DNA of 64,000 nt from Pseudomonas sp. NC02 (GTDB lineage Bacteria; Pseudomonadota; Gammaproteobacteria; Pseudomonadales; Pseudomonadaceae), in contig NZ_CP025624.1 of NCBI RefSeq assembly GCF_002874965.1, positions 4,960,001 through 5,024,000 on the forward strand. The letters are read 5' to 3'. Below are positions 47,701 to 55,062 of the stretch, piece by piece. Position 1 is the stretch's first letter, and each line of letters starts with the position of its first letter. Below the pieces are notes generated by a model. That model did not search any database, was not told the origin of the DNA, and worked only from the letters and a program-made list of their open reading frames with translations. The position numbers and the translations under genes were made by a program.

Positions 47701-47798
47701 GACAACAGGTGATACCCCAACATGCCCAGCAACAGCACCGCGACCATCATCAAGGTGGTGGCGACGGGACGTTCGATAAAGGGCCGCGAAATGTTCAT
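44736..47798 (-). CDS. muxB: RND transporter subunit MuxB
   Basis: 1020 residues, 12 membrane helices, Asp pair in AIGFVVDDAIVMIENI. It is clearly similar to MuxC over its length (both begin with a short helix and RPxATTLM). It follows muxA by 13 bp and is coupled to muxC. Confidence 0.95.
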   Translation of the reverse strand: MNISRPFIERPVATTLMMVAVLLLGMLGYHLLSVSALPEVDYPTIQVFTQYPGASPDVVSSSITAPLERQLGEMPGLKSMNSTSSDGASVVTLQFDLSLSLDVAEQEVQAAINAAGTFLPANLPYPPVYSKVNPADAPVLTLSLTSDVLPLTKVEDLADTRLAQKISQITGVGLVTISGGQRPAVRVEANTSALNSLGLSIDDLRTSLGTANVNQAKGNIDGKFQAYSIGANDQLQSAEEYRDLVIAYKNGAPIRLSQIASSTQGPENPRQAAWTNSTPSIVLNIQRQPGANVIQVVDRVQQLLPKLRASLPGTLKVDVLTDRTQTIRASVTDVQYELAVAVLLVVIVIFIFLRDVAATVIPAVTVPLTLVGTLAVAYALGFSLNNLTLMALTIAIGFVVDDAIVMIENITRYIEASDSPLEAALKGSEQIGFTIISLSIALIAVMIPLLFMGDVVGRLFREFAMTVAVTIVISAFISLTLTPMMCARMLKNKHQERRADFFDRINTHYVRGLDWVLAHRTLTLISIALTAALTLMILVIMPKGFFPDQDTGLIQGISQAAPTVSFQQMQTEQQRLAARILKDPAVQSLSSFVGIDQTNPTINQGNLLINLKPRGERDSATEVIRRLSDANADDAGIRLYLHSVQDLTLDATVSTTSYRLGLQATDPDELETWTNKLLAAIKQDPMFTDVQSQAMQFGNQIQLTFDRATASRLGITPQAIDDVLYDAFGQRQVSTIYTQLNQYHVVIATDHPPRNLPDLLTGLYVDIPGGGVAPLSSMATMQVVRTPVTINRLGQFPYADVSFNLAPGQTLGTAVTRLKDIEAKVGLPLSVQANLEGAAATFEQSLSNQVFLVVAAIVVVYLMLGILYESFVHPVTILSTLLSAALGALLALLVTGTQFDIIGLIGIVLLIGIVMKNGIMMVDFALELLREGGLSPTAAIRQAAELRFRPILMTSMASLFGAVPLALGTGIGSELRHPLGIAIIGGLLLSQLLTLFSTPVIFLAMHGLGQRFSRRPAEAV

Positions 47799-47811
47799 GC
47801 TCGGCAGCTCC

Positions 47812-48939
47812 TCACTGGGCGACGACCTTCACGGCCGAACCGTCATCCAGTTTGTCGGCGCCTTCGGTGATCACCTGCTCGCCTGGCTTGACGCCGTTCT
47901 CGAGCACCGCCGACACATCGCCCATCGATGGGCCGGTCTTGATGTTGCGCAGGCTGGCCTTGTCGCCATTCACCACGAACACAAAATCGCCCTTGCTGCC
48001 ATGCTGGATCGCCCGGGTGGGCACCACGGCAACCTGGGCCAGGGTGTCGGCCTTCAGGCGCGCATTGACGAACTGGTTGGGGAACAGCGCACTGCCCGAA
48101 TCATCGAACTGCGCCTTGACCTTGATGGTGCCGGTGGAGGTGTCTACCTGGTTGTCCAGGGCCAACAGGCTGCCGGTGGCCAGCAGGGCTTTCTTGTTGC
48201 GGTCGTAGGCCAGCACCGTCACGGCGCCACGGCCCAGGGCCTGGTTGATTGCACCCAGGTCGTCCTCGGGGACCGCGAACACCACGGTGGCCGGGTTCAT
48301 CTGGGTAATCACCACGATGCCGGTGGTGCTGGTGGTGGTGACGTAATTGCCGGGGTCGACCAGGCGCAGGCCCACCACACCGTCGACCGGCGAAGTGATG
48401 GTGCAGTAGCCGACCTGCACTTCAAGGTTCTGCACATTGCCCTGGTCGGCGGCCACGGTGCCCAGTTGTTGCTGGACCAAGGACGCCTGGGTGTCGACGG
48501 TTTGCTGGCTGGTAGAGCCGGCCTTGACCAGTTCGCGGTAGCGCACCAGATCGCGCTGGGCATTGCTCAACACAGCCTGGTCGTGGGCCAGGGTACCCTT
48601 GGCCACGGCCAGTTGGGCCTTGAGAGCACGGTCATCGATCCGCGCAATCACCTGGCCCTTGCTGACGTGCTGGCCTTCCTTGAATTCCACGCTGCTGAGG
48701 ATGCCATCGACCTGGGTGACCACGGTCACACTGCGGGTGGGGGTGACGGTGCCGAGGGCATCGATATACACCGGCACGTCCTGCAACACCACCGGCACCA
48801 CGGCCACCGGTTCGCCGGTGACGGCCGGCCGGCCTTTGTGCCCGCCTGCAAAGAAGTGCAAACCCAGGGCAATCAACAACGCTACCAGTAACAACGTGCC
48901 AACGGCCCAGGCGAACGTACGTCGTCTGCTTTTCTCCAC
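47812..48939 (-). CDS. muxA: RND periplasmic adaptor MuxA
   Basis: 375 residues from a GTG start. One N-terminal membrane anchor (about 10-30) is followed by barrel-sandwich and helical hairpin parts (about 75-200) and a beta-barrel. It links the MuxBC pump with OpmB. The upstream site is weak (GAGAGAG), so the GTG is the best but not certain start. It is the first gene of the operon and divergent from a TetR regulator with a 241-bp gap. Confidence 0.93.
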   Translation of the reverse strand: MEKSRRRTFAWAVGTLLLVALLIALGLHFFAGGHKGRPAVTGEPVAVVPVVLQDVPVYIDALGTVTPTRSVTVVTQVDGILSSVEFKEGQHVSKGQVIARIDDRALKAQLAVAKGTLAHDQAVLSNAQRDLVRYRELVKAGSTSQQTVDTQASLVQQQLGTVAADQGNVQNLEVQVGYCTITSPVDGVVGLRLVDPGNYVTTTSTTGIVVITQMNPATVVFAVPEDDLGAINQALGRGAVTVLAYDRNKKALLATGSLLALDNQVDTSTGTIKVKAQFDDSGSALFPNQFVNARLKADTLAQVAVVPTRAIQHGSKGDFVFVVNGDKASLRNIKTGPSMGDVSAVLENGVKPGEQVITEGADKLDDGSAVKVVAQ

Positions 48940-49180
48940 GGGTTTCTCTCTCGAACGCCGAAAACAGGAAGGGGCGGCCAGGCTAAATGGCCGCTCGCTG
49001 CCTGAACTCTAGCAGCGCGCTCGAGCTGTGCCTGTACGACCGTGAATGCGTTCAGCATCAAGACAGACAAAGTCAGCTGGGCGCCCCGCCATGCAAGGGC
49101 TGCGGCGGGATTCTTGAGCCCTGCGCAAAGCCGGTGCTACCATGCCAGACCGCCTGTCTTGGCAAGGAACCTCCTGGTCT

Positions 49181-49786
49181 ATGAGCACCATTCGCGAGCG
49201 CAACAAAGAACTGATCCTGCGGGCTGCCAGTGAGGAGTTTGCCGACAAGGGCTTCGCCGCGACCAAAACCAGCGACATCGCCGCCAAGGCCGGGCTGCCC
49301 AAGCCCAACGTCTACTACTACTTCAAGTCCAAGGACAACCTCTATCGCGAGGTGCTCGAAAGCATTATCGAGCCGATCCTGGCGGCCTCCACACCGTTCA
49401 ATCCTGATGGCGACCCTTCGGCCGTGCTGAGCGGGTACATCCGCTCGAAGATCTGCATCTCCCGGGATTTGCCGTTTGCCTCGAAAGTGTTTGCCAGTGA
49501 GATCATGCACGGCGCCCCGCATTTAAGCCCCGAGCAGGTGGAACAGCTGAATGCCCAGGCCAAGCACAACATCGACTGCATCCAGAGCTGGGTGGACCGT
49601 GGGCTGATTGCGCCGATTGATCCGCATCACCTGATGTTCAGCATTTGGGCGGCGACGCAGACGTATGCGGATTTTGACTGGCAGATTTCGGCGGTGACCG
49701 GGAAGGCGAAGTTGGATGAAGCGGATTATGAGGCGGCGGCGCAGACGATTATTCGGTTGGTGTTGAAGGGGTGTGAGCGGGACTGA
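49181..49786 (+). CDS. TetR-family regulator, RutR-like
   Basis: 201 residues. The N-terminal helix-turn-helix is TSDIAAKAGLPKPNVYYYF (about 30-50). The C-terminal ligand domain closely follows that of RutR, including LIAPIDPHHLMFSIWAATQ. RutR senses uracil in E. coli and controls pyrimidine and purine (including gcl-side) use. Here the gene is divergent from muxA and about 2 kb from gcl, so either could be a target. The ATG at 49181 has AAGGA twelve bases upstream. Confidence 0.9.
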   Translation: MSTIRERNKELILRAASEEFADKGFAATKTSDIAAKAGLPKPNVYYYFKSKDNLYREVLESIIEPILAASTPFNPDGDPSAVLSGYIRSKICISRDLPFASKVFASEIMHGAPHLSPEQVEQLNAQAKHNIDCIQSWVDRGLIAPIDPHHLMFSIWAATQTYADFDWQISAVTGKAKLDEADYEAAAQTIIRLVLKGCERD

Positions 49787-49803
49787 TAGACCGCGGTGTA
49801 GCC

Positions 49804-49896
49804 ATCGCAGGCAAGCCAGCTCCCACACTGGGTTTGTGCCGGACACAGAATGTATGAACGACGGAGATCCACTGTGGGAGCGGGCTTGCCCGCGAT
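49804..49896. repeat. REPIN left of the RAYT gene
   Basis: Two inverted REP arms with ATCGC tails (ATCGCAGGCAAGCCAGCTCC and GGGAGCGGGCTTGCCCGCGAT) have heads facing inward. The tail differs from the GCGAA tail of the other REPINs in the window. Confidence 0.88.
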
Positions 49897-49992
49897 AGCT
49901 ATCGCCCAGACACATCCTGCCAAAAGCTGGCCCCCCCCTTAAAATATTCCTGTCTAGCCTTTCAGAACTCACTTCTGCAAAGGGGCAACGGA

Positions 49993-50451
49993 ATGCCTGA
50001 TCTACCCGCATCATGTCGTCTACGCACAGGCCGCTATAACGAACCCAACCGAATTTATCTTCTGACCAGTAACACACTGCATCGCGAACCAATATTCAGC
50101 GACTTCAAGCTAGGCAGACTGGTGGTGCAGCAATTCAGAATTGCGCAAAACCAGCGACTGGCAACCTCACTCGCCTGGGTAGTGATGCCCGATCATTTCC
50201 ACTGGTTGATTTCGCTGGAAAACGGTTCGCTGGCTGACCTGATGCGCCAAGTCAAATCCAAAAGTACTCGAGTCGTGAATGCCGTTGCCGGGCGAAAAGG
50301 GCGTCTTTGGCAACCAGGTTTCCATGATCATGCCGTGCGGCGCGAAGAAAACCTTGAGGGCATAGCTCGGTACATCGTGGCCAATCCCTTGAGGGCGGGG
50401 CTGGTGAAAAAATATGGCGACTACCCACTGTGGGATGCGATCTGGCTTTGA
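49993..50451 (+). CDS. REP-associated tyrosine transposase (RAYT)
   Basis: 152 residues, the size of single-domain Y1 (HUH-like) REP transposases. The metal-binding His pair is in VMPDHFHW (about 62-65) and the nucleophile Tyr is in GIARYIVANP (about 130), with basic VKSKSTRVVN between. The family nicks REP DNA and is held responsible for spreading REPINs. It is flanked on both sides by REPINs with matching tails, as expected for a RAYT and its own repeats. It appears intact. The ATG at 49993 follows AAAGGGGCAACGGA. Confidence 0.95.
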   Translation: MPDLPASCRLRTGRYNEPNRIYLLTSNTLHREPIFSDFKLGRLVVQQFRIAQNQRLATSLAWVVMPDHFHWLISLENGSLADLMRQVKSKSTRVVNAVAGRKGRLWQPGFHDHAVRREENLEGIARYIVANPLRAGLVKKYGDYPLWDAIWL

Positions 50452-50471
50452 CTGGAGACCGAGTCGCCGCC

Positions 50472-50543
50472 ATCGCGGGCAAGCCCGCTCCCACATTTTG
50501 ATTCGTGAATACATTCAACTGTGGGAGCTGGCTTGCCTGCGAT
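50472..50543. repeat. REPIN right of the RAYT gene
   Basis: Inverted arms ATCGCGGGCAAGCCCGCTCC and GGGAGCTGGCTTGCCTGCGAT are separated by about 24 bp, heads inward, mirroring the REPIN on the other side of the RAYT. Confidence 0.88.
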
Positions 50544-50566
50544 GACTATCCATCAGTCACCTCACA

Positions 50567-51007
50567 TCAAGCAGTAACCCCCGCATCCGCCAACAACCCC
50601 AACCCCTCGATCGCACTGATCGCACACTGCTCGTCAATATCCGACGTATCCCCGCTGATCCCGATCGCGCCCAGCACCACACCCGCCTGATCCCGGATCA
50701 ACACCCCGCCCGGTGCCGGCACCACGCTGCCCTGCCCCAGGCTGTTCAACGCGGCAATAAACGCCGGCCGTTGCTGTGCGTCCAGCGCCAGCAAGCGCGA
50801 GCCCTTGCCCAGGGCTATCGCACCCCAGGCCTTGCCAATCGCGATCTGCGGGCGCAGCAGGCTCGCGCCATCCTCGCGCTGCAACGTTATCAAATGCCCG
50901 CCGCTGTCGAGTACCGCAACGGTCAGCGGTGCCGCCGAAATGGTGCGGCCTGCCGCGATGGCGTGGCTGGCCAGGTTGACTGCGACTTTCAAGGTTAAAG
51001 CGCTCAT
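50567..51007 (-). CDS. GlcG/HbpS-family (DUF336) protein
   Basis: 146 residues. It carries the family motifs VAVLDSGGHLITLQREDG and ALGKGSRLLA, and a C-terminal GAIGISGD. Relatives are encoded near glycolate or glyoxylate genes (GlcG) or bind heme (HbpS). It is divergent from gcl with a 267-bp gap, and a similar gene lies beside gcl in P. aeruginosa from memory. Its exact role is unknown. Confidence 0.88.
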   Translation of the reverse strand: MSALTLKVAVNLASHAIAAGRTISAAPLTVAVLDSGGHLITLQREDGASLLRPQIAIGKAWGAIALGKGSRLLALDAQQRPAFIAALNSLGQGSVVPAPGGVLIRDQAGVVLGAIGISGDTSDIDEQCAISAIEGLGLLADAGVTA

Positions 51008-51098
51008 GGGTGCCGTCCTTATCTTGTTATGGGAAAGCCGTGGGGCTCTGTCTGATCAGAAGCTCGATCAAACAAATAGAACACAATAGATTTATTTT

Positions 51099-51108
51099 TT
51101 GTATACAA
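51099..51108. promoter_or_regulatory. Palindromic operator candidate 1 (TTGTATACAA)
   Basis: A perfect 10-bp palindrome in an AT-rich part of the gcl upstream region. An identical copy occurs 139 bp downstream. Confidence 0.6.
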
Positions 51109-51237
51109 TTTTTCGAAACATACGCACCACACGTCGAAATATTCCCGTCCATAAGCCTTCCGACGAACGTAAAGGCCACCCAAGAAAATGGATTGACCTG
51201 CCCCGCTCGCCGTGAATACACTTCGGACCAACACCAC

Positions 51238-51247
51238 TTGTATACAA
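51238..51247. promoter_or_regulatory. Palindromic operator candidate 2 (TTGTATACAA)
   Basis: Identical to the copy at 51099-51108; it ends 28 bases before the gcl start codon. GTATAC-centred dyads are typical of GntR-family regulators; which protein binds is unknown. Confidence 0.6.
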
Positions 51248-51274
51248 TTACAAAACGCAAGAGGCACCAAAACC

Positions 51275-53050
51275 ATGAGCAAAATGAGAGCAATCGAAGC
51301 CGCTGTCCTGGTGATGCGCCGTGAAGGGGTCGACACCGCCTTCGGTATCCCGGGCGCCGCGATCAACCCGCTGTATTCGGCCTTGCAGAAGGTCGGTGGC
51401 ATCGATCACGTCCTTGCTCGCCACGTTGAAGGCGCCTCGCACATGGCCGAGGGCTACACCCGCACCAAGGCCGGCAATATCGGCGTGTGCATCGGCACCT
51501 CGGGCCCGGCGGGCACCGACATGGTTACCGGCCTGTACAGCGCCTCGGCGGACTCGATCCCGATCCTGTGCATCACCGGCCAGGCGCCACGGGCACGCAT
51601 GCACAAGGAAGACTTCCAGGCTGTCGACATCACCAGCATCGTCAAGCCGGTGACCAAGTGGGCGACCACCGTCCTGGAACCCGGCCAGGTGCCGTATGCC
51701 TTCCAGAAAGCCTTCTATGAAATGCGCTCCGGTCGCCCGGGCCCGGTGCTGATCGACCTGCCATTCGACGTACAAATGGCCGAGATCGAATTTGACATCG
51801 ACGCCTACCAACCACTGCCCCTGGCCAAGCCTTTGGCGACCCGTATCCAGGTGGAAAAAGCCCTGGCCCTGCTGGACCAGGCCGAGCGCCCATTGCTGGT
51901 GAGCGGTGGTGGCGTGATCAACGCCGACGCCAGCGAACTGCTGGTGGAATTCGCCGAGTTGACCGGCATCCCGGTGATCCCGACCCTGATGGGCTGGGGC
52001 ACGATCCCGGACGATCACCCGCAGATGGTGGGCATGGTCGGCCTGCAAACGTCCCACCGTTATGGCAACGCCACGATGTTGAAATCGGACGTGGTGCTGG
52101 GCATCGGTAACCGCTGGGCCAACCGTCACACCGGTTCGGTGGAGGTGTACACCGAGGGCCGAAAATTCATTCACGTGGACATCGAGCCGACGCAAATCGG
52201 CCGCGTATTCACCCCGGACCTGGGCATCGTTTCCGACGCCGGCTCTGCATTGACCATGTTCATTGAAGTGGCCCGCGAGTGGAAAGCCGCCGGCAAGCTC
52301 AAGGACCGCAGCGCCTGGCTCCACGATTGCCAGCAGCGCAAGGCCACCCTGCACCGCAAGACCCACTTCGACAACGTGCCGGTCAAGCCGCAACGGGTGT
52401 ACGAAGAGATGAACCAGGTGTTCGGCAAAGACACCTGCTACGTCAGCACCATCGGCCTGTCGCAGATTGCCGGCGCGCAGTTCCTGCACGTCTACAAGCC
52501 ACGCCACTGGATCAACTGCGGCCAGGCCGGCCCGCTCGGCTGGACCATTCCGGCGGCACTGGGTGTGGTCAAGGCGGACCCGACCCGCAAAGTCGTGGCA
52601 CTGTCCGGTGACTATGACTTCCAGTTCATGATCGAAGAGCTGGCCGTGGGCGCACAGTTCAAGCTGCCGTACATCCACGTGGTGGTGAACAACTCCTACC
52701 TGGGGCTGATCCGCCAGGCCCAGCGCGGGTTTGAAATGGACTACTGCGTGCAGCTGTCCTTCGACAACCTCAACGCACCGGAACTCAACGGTTACGGCGT
52801 CGACCACGTGGCCGTCGCCGAAGGCCTGGGTTGCAAGGCCCTGCGGGTGTTCGAGCCGGGCCAGATCCAGCCGGCACTGCGCAAGGCCCAGGAAATGATC
52901 GAAGAATTCAAGGTTCCGGTGATCGTTGAGATTATTCTGGAACGGGTGACCAATATTTCCATGGGCACCGAGATCAACGCCGTCAACGAATTCGAAGATC
53001 TGGCACTGGTGGGCAACGACGCGCCGACTGCCATTTCACTGCTCGATTAA
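51275..53050 (+). CDS. gcl: Glyoxylate carboligase
   Basis: 591 residues. It joins two glyoxylate molecules to tartronate semialdehyde with loss of CO2, using ThDP and FAD. The ThDP/Mg2+ site is [12 protein letters not shown]...NN. The ThDP-activating Glu found in most relatives is replaced by Val in [10 protein letters not shown], a hallmark of this enzyme. The start at 51275 has AGAGG ten bases upstream. It heads the operon gcl-hyi-glxR-ttuD-pyk. Confidence 0.97.
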   Translation: MSKMRAIEAAVLVMRREGVDTAFGIPGAAINPLYSALQKVGGIDHVLARHVEGASHMAEGYTRTKAGNIGVCIGTSGPAGTDMVTGLYSASADSIPILCITGQAPRARMHKEDFQAVDITSIVKPVTKWATTVLEPGQVPYAFQKAFYEMRSGRPGPVLIDLPFDVQMAEIEFDIDAYQPLPLAKPLATRIQVEKALALLDQAERPLLVSGGGVINADASELLVEFAELTGIPVIPTLMGWGTIPDDHPQMVGMVGLQTSHRYGNATMLKSDVVLGIGNRWANRHTGSVEVYTEGRKFIHVDIEPTQIGRVFTPDLGIVSDAGSALTMFIEVAREWKAAGKLKDRSAWLHDCQQRKATLHRKTHFDNVPVKPQRVYEEMNQVFGKDTCYVSTIGLSQIAGAQFLHVYKPRHWINCGQAGPLGWTIPAALGVVKADPTRKVVALSGDYDFQFMIEELAVGAQFKLPYIHVVVNNSYLGLIRQAQRGFEMDYCVQLSFDNLNAPELNGYGVDHVAVAEGLGCKALRVFEPGQIQPALRKAQEMIEEFKVPVIVEIILERVTNISMGTEINAVNEFEDLALVGNDAPTAISLLD

Positions 53051-53060
53051 GGAGAACCCC

Positions 53061-53843
53061 ATGCCGCGTTTTGCCGCCAACCTGTCCATGCTGTTTACCG
53101 AACAGGACTTTCTTGCCCGTTTCAAAGCCGCCGCCGATGCGGGGTTCAGTGGTGTGGAATACCTGTTTCCCTACGAATTCAGCTCAGCTGAAATCAAGGC
53201 GCAACTCGATGCCCACGGCCTGACCCAAGTGCTGTTCAACCTGCCGGCCGGTGACTGGGCCAAGGGCGAACGCGGCCTGGCCTGCCACCCGGACCGGGTC
53301 GAGGAGTTCCGTGCCGGGGTCAACCTGGCCATCGCCTACGCCCAGGTACTGGGCAATACCCAGGTCAACTGCCTGGCGGGGATTCGCCCGGCCGGCGTGG
53401 ATGACGCGACGCTTGAAAAAACCTTCGTCGCCAACCTCAAGTACGCCGCCGACAAGTTGCAGGCGGTGGGCATCAAGCTTGTGATGGAGATGATCAACAC
53501 CCGCGACATCCCGGGTTTCTACCTGAACAACACGGCGCAGGCCCTGTCGATTCGCGAGCAGGTGGGCAGTGCCAACCTGTTCCTGCAATACGACATCTAT
53601 CACATGCAAATCATGGAAGGCGACCTGGCCCGCACCATGGCTGCGCACCTGGGTGAGATCAACCACATCCAGCTGGCGGACAACCCGGGGCGCAACGAGC
53701 CGGGGACCGGTGAGATCAACTACCGCTTCCTGTTCGAACATTTGGACCGCATTGGTTATCAGGGTTGGGTCGGCTGTGAGTACAAGCCGTTGACCACCAC
53801 CGAAGCGGGTTTGGGTTGGCTCAAAAGCCACAACGCGATCTAA
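53061..53843 (+). CDS. hyi: Hydroxypyruvate isomerase
   Basis: 260 residues, TIM barrel of the xylose-isomerase-like family. Metal ligand Glu residues are in VMEMINTRD and VGCEYKP. It interconverts hydroxypyruvate and tartronate semialdehyde. It follows gcl by 10 bp with AAGGAG before the ATG. A REPIN lies directly after the stop. Confidence 0.96.
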   Translation: MPRFAANLSMLFTEQDFLARFKAAADAGFSGVEYLFPYEFSSAEIKAQLDAHGLTQVLFNLPAGDWAKGERGLACHPDRVEEFRAGVNLAIAYAQVLGNTQVNCLAGIRPAGVDDATLEKTFVANLKYAADKLQAVGIKLVMEMINTRDIPGFYLNNTAQALSIREQVGSANLFLQYDIYHMQIMEGDLARTMAAHLGEINHIQLADNPGRNEPGTGEINYRFLFEHLDRIGYQGWVGCEYKPLTTTEAGLGWLKSHNAI

Positions 53844-53864
53844 CTGAACAAACACAGCACCCAA

Positions 53865-53954
53865 TGTGGGAGCGGGCTTGCTCGCGAAAGCGGTGGATCA
53901 GTCGACATCAATGCTGAATGTCGGCCCCCATTCGCGAGCAAGCCCGCTCCCACA
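53865..53954. repeat. REPIN between hyi and glxR
   Basis: Head-outward pair of the main REP family, with the spacer GCGGTGGATCAGTCGACATC and following bases. It sits inside the operon. Confidence 0.92.
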
Positions 53955-54019
53955 GTGGATCTCCTGTGTTTAGCAGGCCGCGCCAGGCCTGCACACCTAA
54001 CAATAAGAGGATTTTCGTC

Positions 54020-54910
54020 ATGGCTAAAATCGGATTTATCGGCACCGGCATCATGGGCCAACCCATGGCTGCCAACCTGCAAAAGGCCGGTCACCAACTG
54101 TTTCTTTCCGAGCATCACGGCAAGGCGCCGGCTGAACTGATCAGCGCTGGTGCGGTGGCCCTGGCCGACCCGCAGCAAGTGGCCCAGGAAGCCGAATTCA
54201 TCATCGTCATGGTGCCCGACACTCCGCAGGTCGATGATGTGCTGTTCCGCGCCGACGGCGTTGCCGCAGGCCTTGGGCCGAACAAAGTGGTGATCGACAT
54301 GAGTTCGATCTCGCCCACCGCCACCAAGGCCTTCGCCGCGAAGATCAACGAGACCGGCGCACGTTACCTCGACGCCCCGGTGTCCGGTGGTGAAGTCGGT
54401 GCCAAGGCCGGCACCCTGAGCATCATGATCGGCGGCGACCCGCAAACCTTCGAACGCGCCCTGCCGCTGTTCGAGGCCATGGGCAAGAACATCACCCTGG
54501 TGGGCGGCAATGGCGATGGCCAGACCGCCAAGGTGGCCAACCAGATCATCGTTGCGTTGAACATCCAGGCGGTGGCGGAAGCGCTGCTGTTCGCCTCGAA
54601 GAACGGCGCCGACCCGGCCAAGGTGCGTGAAGCACTGATGGGGGGTTTTGCTTCGTCGAAAATCCTCGAAGTGCATGGCGAGCGCATGATCAAGGGCACC
54701 TTCGATCCGGGCTTCCGCATCAACCTGCACCAGAAGGATCTGAACCTGGCCCTGGCCGGTGCCAAGGAGCTGGGGATCAACCTGCCGAACACCGCCGGCA
54801 CGCAGCAGGTGTTCAGCACCTGCACCGCCATCGGTGGCGGCAACTGGGACCACTCGGCGCTGATCAAGGGCCTGGAACATATGGCGAATTTTTCGATTCG
54901 CGATAAATAA
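54020..54910 (+). CDS. glxR: 2-hydroxy-3-oxopropionate (tartronate semialdehyde) reductase
   Basis: 296 residues. It reduces tartronate semialdehyde to D-glycerate with NAD(P)H. The N-terminal Rossmann motif is GFIGTGIMGQPMA, the substrate site DAPVSGGEVGAKAG, and the catalytic Lys lies in GDGQTAKVANQ (about 171). AAGAGG lies upstream of the ATG. It is separated from hyi by a REPIN but is in the same direction and pathway. Confidence 0.96.
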   Translation: MAKIGFIGTGIMGQPMAANLQKAGHQLFLSEHHGKAPAELISAGAVALADPQQVAQEAEFIIVMVPDTPQVDDVLFRADGVAAGLGPNKVVIDMSSISPTATKAFAAKINETGARYLDAPVSGGEVGAKAGTLSIMIGGDPQTFERALPLFEAMGKNITLVGGNGDGQTAKVANQIIVALNIQAVAEALLFASKNGADPAKVREALMGGFASSKILEVHGERMIKGTFDPGFRINLHQKDLNLALAGAKELGINLPNTAGTQQVFSTCTAIGGGNWDHSALIKGLEHMANFSIRDK

Positions 54911-54916
54911 CCCCCT

Positions 54917-55022
54917 GATCGTTCCCACGCTCTGCGTGGGAATGCAGCCGTGACGCTCCGCGTCGCAACAGCGGACGCAGAGCGTCCAGCGATTCATTCC
55001 CACGCGGAGCGTGGGAACGATC
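54917..55022. repeat. 106-bp palindromic repeat between glxR and ttuD
   Basis: GATCGTTCCCACGC at the left is the reverse complement of GCGTGGGAACGATC at the right. Inside are two smaller dyads (TTCCCACGC-TCT-GCGTGGGAA and GACGCT...AGCGTC). I recognise this GTTCCCACGC element as common in Pseudomonas intergenic regions, from memory. It is unrelated to the REPs. Confidence 0.8.
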
Positions 55023-55062
55023 TGATGCATACCTAATAACAAGAATCCCCGGGAGCCCGCTT

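Noticed and set aside
42049..47870. Long open frames on the plus strand opposite muxB and muxC
   Set aside because: They mirror the RND genes and show no domain; Mux proteins on the minus strand are full length.
51248..52807. 519-codon frame opposite gcl
   Set aside because: Gcl is complete and canonical on the plus strand; the opposite frame has no family resemblance or start signals.
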